This document shows, piece after piece, positions 41,718 to 47,700 of a stretch of DNA of 64,000 nt. The DNA is from Gibbula magus (Eukaryota; Mollusca; Gastropoda; Trochida; Trochidae), in the NCBI GenBank assembly GCA_936450465.1, contig OW388304.1:41292914-41356913 (forward strand). Reading direction: 5' to 3'. A model generated the notes under the pieces. The model ran no database searches, was not told the DNA's origin, and was given only the letters and a program-made list of their open reading frames with translations. The position numbers and the translations under genes were made by a program. The first letter of the stretch is position 1. Each line of letters starts with the position of its first letter.

Positions 41718-44700
41718 CAAACAACAGTTAAACATCACAAGGTAATAAATGGCTGTATCTGAACATAAAAATCTTTCCAAGTCCAAAGAAAAATATAATT
41801 TCTTGGTAACAACTCTTTTTTTTAGGATGAGACACAGCGTTTTAGGTAATGCACTCCTTCGCCAGGTAGTCAACCTAAGTGAGAAATTTGTGTGTGAAAT
41901 AATGAAAAGTAACTCCTTCTTCTATTGATGAACATCTGTTGTATTCTGTAAATTATTCACCTTACAGATAAAACTGATGTCTGCGAGTGTGAGATAGCCT
42001 ATGCCACTGCTGACATATCGACCAACGCTTTAAAATGCACGTAAGTAATTAAGTGGCATTTTGAAAAAACGACATATCATAATACAATTACAAATGTTTA
42101 GCTTGTTAAGGCTGTTGTTCTTGAAAGAAAAACGAAAATATATGTCAAGAGTGGTATTTCTGTTGCGCTTTGGAGCTATACTCTATAAGTAAGAAAATCT
42201 ACTATTTCTAATAAATCTAATAAAACAGACGTTCTAATGGCCCTTATACGGAATCCCCGAATCACCAAACTTACAATTTAAAATTGTTGACTGAATAATC
42301 TGTGCACAAGAGTTCAGTTTCAGACCTCATGGAGAAAAAGACGAAAATGATAACAGCTCCTGTCGCGAATTCTTCTGTCTGTACACTAAGTTTCAGCTTT
42401 CTAGGCCTTTTCCTTCTGGAGAAAAAACAATAATAACTTTTTGGGCCGTTATCCCTGTAACATCCACATTGCCTAAGGGGCTTGTACATACGATTTCAGA
42501 TTTTACGGCCTCTTCGTTCTGAAGAAATATACGAAAATATCTGTTAAGATCGTGGCCCCTGTCACCAAATCTACAGCTTCTAATCTTCAATCTGTACACA
42601 AGACTTCAGTATTCTGGAGGAGATGAATTGAGGTCTTAGGTTGTGGCCCCTGTAACCTTTATTTTAGGACACATGACCACCAACTCTACAGTCTATAATA
42701 CCCATTGGCGAGTCTGTGCACAATATGTCAGCTATTAAGTCAAAAAGAGAAAAAAATACTGTTGGCCGGACGCCATGCCATTGCGAAAGCACCTTCAGGC
42801 CAGATGAGCTAAAAATGGCCCCTTTTCGGTATATATTATTGTATAGTTGCTATGCATCATTGTTGATAATCTGCTTTGTTAACAGTAATGAACATGTATA
42901 AATGTATATGACATAGACCGCCGATGGTACTTATGGGAGAAAATATAATTCTGAATTCATTGTTCTTGCAGCGAGACAAAGGCCCTGACGGACTGTATCC
43001 AGACATCAATCAACGATGGATGTGGTGCCTCTACAACTAAAACGAAAGTAGGAACAGCTGCCCAGAATGTAGTCACTGCTTTAGGAACTGACTGTAGTAA
43101 GTACAACACTTACGCATGAGCTAGGGGTGTAAAACAGCTGTTTGTTTGTATGAAATGGAAGGTTTGACAGGGTAGTAATGTGTGTATAGAATTGCTACTT
43201 AACAAGATAGTCCTCTCCACTCAATGATATACGTCTGTGAGGCACTGATATAACCCTGATATTTAGTTGAACGATGTATATTAGGTAGTGCGTGAAGATT
43301 GTGATTTGCCATCAATTTGAAGTATTGTTTTTGCAGCGAAGTGACATACTATCTATCATTGCTTTAACAGATCTTAACATGTGCAGAAATTCAATACCGT
43401 GAAATCAGTTGAATAATAAACAATCGAACATATAAAATGGGATTGCAAAAGTTGTACTCAAATATCAGCTACTTTTGCAGATACTATATTTGCTGTCATG
43501 TCACAGACTCATTTTCAACGTTAGTTATAGTTGGAGGCGCCTTCTGGTTTGTAACTTGTTTGAGACAGCGTTAGTCTGAATCTGAAAGAAAATCATGTGT
43601 ATTGGTTATTTAGTTCTTGAATGTACTTTAGTTTTATAGTTCTTGGTGATCTTGGTCTTAATCTATCAAGCCATCCACGGATCAGCACCTTCATAACTTC
43701 AAGAAGTCATTTCCCACTACCAACTAAAAAAATCCCCTCGGTCCAAGGATCAATATTCTCCTCGATATCCCAACTTACAAACACAAACCTTGGTGCCACA
43801 TCATTTCAGTTTGCCTCAGTCACTCGCTGCCTCCCAGTGTCAAGACATTACCGAGTTTGCAATCTTTGAAAATCAGTCTCAAAACACATATCTTCCAACG
43901 TTATCTCAAGTATTCTATGTTGATGAATGACTGTAAATATAAATAGTTTTACCTGCCGATTTCTCCCACATTTCTCATATGTTTGTCAGTGCTTTGAGCA
44001 TGTCCCTCCAGTGATGTAGAATCCAGCGCTATATAAATAGCCTTATTTTCATCATCATCACGTTTTGTTGCATTATTTGTTGCAGCTGTCACCCAGACTT
44101 GTCAGTGTCAGATTGACTTTAACAAAGCGTCAGTCACAGATGCTGATGAACAATGCACGTGAGTAAACAAATAGACACAGGACAAAAAGTGGTGGAATCT
44201 GCTTGCCGGATCCTTTCAGATTCTCCCAAAAATTGGCGGATCATCCGGAAGAATCCGGAGAAATCTGGCAAGCGGATTCCACCACTTTTTGTCCTGTGAG
44301 ACAGCCTCCTATTCAAATCTGCTGTACACTATGTTTGTAAATTATGGTTTATTTTAGAAAAAGTATATCTTTAAAACAAATATCATTGCTAATAACAAGA
44401 ACAAGAATAAAATTAAAAGGAACGTCAACAGTATAACAGTAACATCAAGAGTGTAATTGTAAGAATTTATATTTTACCATTTAAAAGGACATTGGTCCCA
44501 AAAGTAACGCATACTTGTAAAAGTGCAATGTATATATTTTATTTAAACTAATTCGAAATAACCACTCCATTTATGTCCACTTTATGGCACATTCTGTTGG
44601 AAAAAAATATTACCCGAGAAGATTAGTAAGCATTACTGGTATTAATCCTCCTTATGAGTATCTCATCTGTTTTAATTATTAAAAGGGAAAAAGCGACCCG

Positions 44701-47700
44701 TCCGATTTAAATTATTTATGTATATGAACAATTACATTCAATCACAAACTCAATTTGATGGTACTATAAATCTTATCGATCTGTTAAATCAGGAGTGTCA
44801 TTCCCGTGTTCCAATTATTCCTCATGAGACAGTTGTCAGAAACATATTCGGAAGGGATGTGTTGATTACTTAGTACACTTGCACATGTAGGTCCAAGATT
44901 ATAATATAAGTGTTGACAAAGTGTATGTGGTTGAAGTTGAAGTGAATATTCAGCAACTTATATTCAAATAGAAACATCGTATATTGTATTTCCTGTTGAC
45001 GTATTTTCTATCACAGAAACATTTTCAATGTCTTATATGATGATGATGATGATGATGATTCATAGGCATTTTGCGGTGTGAAATAAATAAGTAGGTGAAT
45101 TTTTCAAATTCAATATTTTGGAAAAATATCTTCCTTAGAATGGAACATACGACATTGGAACATCAAATTAGTATCAGATATATAGGATTTATGTACACGC
45201 ATAGATTGACTCCACTGACTATATGTTTTGTTTTTAACTGAAACATTTTACAGTTAAAATAAGTTAAGACATTTAATTATGTAAACAATGTTTTCTCTCA
45301 AAAAAAAAGATATGTTATTAAAGGCTTAAAGGCATGACAGCTGTCATTAATTACGTATGTATGCCGTAGTAGGTTAACACAATTTTGGGATGCTGTTTAC
45401 TATGGATATGGTTTATAAAGAGGACTGTAAATTAAATAAATTACCCTTTAAAAACACGTTTACACTAATCTGTGTGTTTTTCTTTACACTTGTAGGCGTT
45501 TATAAGCAATATTTACATGTAATTTACACTTCTTACTTGTACAAACCACACGTGAAACAAAAAGGTTAAGGTCAAACAGTTAGCCTGCTCAATCTGGCGT
45601 GACCGTTCACAAACTTGCGATTTTTGTCATTTACAAGTAAATTAGAGTGCTTTTAATCTTGACATTTGATTATTCATAACAATGACAAACATTAAAAGCC
45701 ACATTCACCAATATAGTTTTGGATGATCCGGGACAACTGAATATTAACACTTTCAAACAGCATGGTTTAAACTACAAACAATTAGAGTAATCTCCCTTGA
45801 CTGCTTCTGTGAATCATGCACATGCGCATTTAATAGTAAAATCGAGTGTTGTAAAATCACTTTGATTTTACAATACAAATGATAAAAGTATAGAAAACTT
45901 TGTCATATTTTGGCGAAAGTGTATTCAAAAACCGGAAGTCTGGTTTCAGTTCCGCCACGACCTTAGGAATCTGTCTTGAAGCTGTCTCACCCACTACGAC
46001 TGTCGGGTGTAACGGAACTGTTACTGCAGCGGACCTGAACACTGACCTGAGGACCCGAGTGCTCGATGCCCTGTGTTCAACTGCAGGTCTGTTCCAAGGC
46101 AAAATGTTTTCGGGGTTTTCAAAGTAGAAATTAATCTTTTCTCGGTCTCTCAATGCATAAATGGACCCTTTCTGGATATTTCAAAACACAAATTAATCAT
46201 TTCCGGGACTTTCAAAGCATAACTTGAGCCTTCTGGATCTTCCAAAGCTTACATTGTCACAGTTTTGGACTGTGTAAATTATTTTAGAAAGATGCTTTAT
46301 GATTACATAAATTGATTAGCCATCAGATGAATATGGTAAAATGTGTTAATCTCTTTTTATTTCAATCAACGAATTTATTATCAATTACCTTATATACTCA
46401 TGGAAATGAATAAAGGAACACATAAACTGTGAACATTTGTTGAGGGATAACACCATGTCAGGACGCTCAATGTGTCTAACCTAAAAAACTGTTTGAGAGT
46501 GCCTAACCTGTTGGGGTTAGGTAGCAAAACCAGGCACATACCTTGACTTGAAGCATGTGCATCTTCATTTTGAGTTGAAAATCATGATTACCTTGGGTTA
46601 TAAAATGCTTTAGAAGACAGAAACGTAAGTCATCTATCACCCCCCTGAACGATGTCAAGACAGTACCTGACAAATGCTCCAAAATGACAAGCCATAGGCC
46701 ATCATTAAAAATTAACATTATGTTTCGTCAGATTACTGGTGTGCGACTTTCAAAGTGAACTCTGTGAAATTGACTGAAAGCAACAGGTCTGAACACATGG
46801 TGTCCATTTGTTGGTGTGCAAATGACAGCTCAACACAAACGTCTGTGATTGAGTGGGCTAGAGCTCATCGTGTTCATGTACTGCGTCATTCGCGCTACCC
46901 GATGTTTAACGATGAATGTCGATGTTTAACGATGAATGTCGCTTGAACCTTGACTTTGAAGAATGACAAATTTCCGGCTGGAACAACGTAATGAGCGTTA
47001 CGCTGCGTCTACCGTCAACCAGTATGATGGGTATGGGGACGGCTCTGTTATGGTGTGTGGCTGGATAACGTAGGATGGTAGAATTTAACTCTTACATGTA
47101 TATGTTGCAGCCAGACTTACTCGTGGTCGTAACAGGGATGTAGTTTTGTTGTCCATCGTTGTGCCATAGAGTCAACACATTGGACGTAACTTTTGCTTAC
47201 AGCAAGATAATTACTGGCCCAACAAGTTTCAAGGCAGTATCTGCAGAATAACCTTATACAGATTCTGCCTTGGCAATCTACAAGTCTCGACAGTAATCAT
47301 TTAGAGCATCTCTACGATGGTCTGTATCACAGAGTTCTAGAATGCAAAATACGGCCTAAAAACCTTAACTTACTGTATGCTGTTCTCGTAAAAGAGTGGC
47401 GTACTTTTCCAAGAGCTATGATCAGGAAACTCATATAAATTCTACCAAATAGGGGTGCTGAAGTAATCAATAAACATTGGGGGCACACATGATACCGACT
47501 TCAGACAATTTCCAGGTCTAGCGTTCAAACCTCATACAGGATCATTAAAAAATCCTAAGCTAACCAAACGTTCCCTTATTCATTTCCCTGAGTATATAAA
47601 TGGCAGGTTGTCCGTCAATTATTTCTCCTGTTGATGTGCCCTAATACTTTCGTTCTTATTTTACGTTCATTCACATTGACTTATACAAACGTATCTTCCT

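Noticed and set aside
41598..41873. Minus ORF with (IY)n repeats
   Set aside because: Translation of an (AT)n microsatellite.
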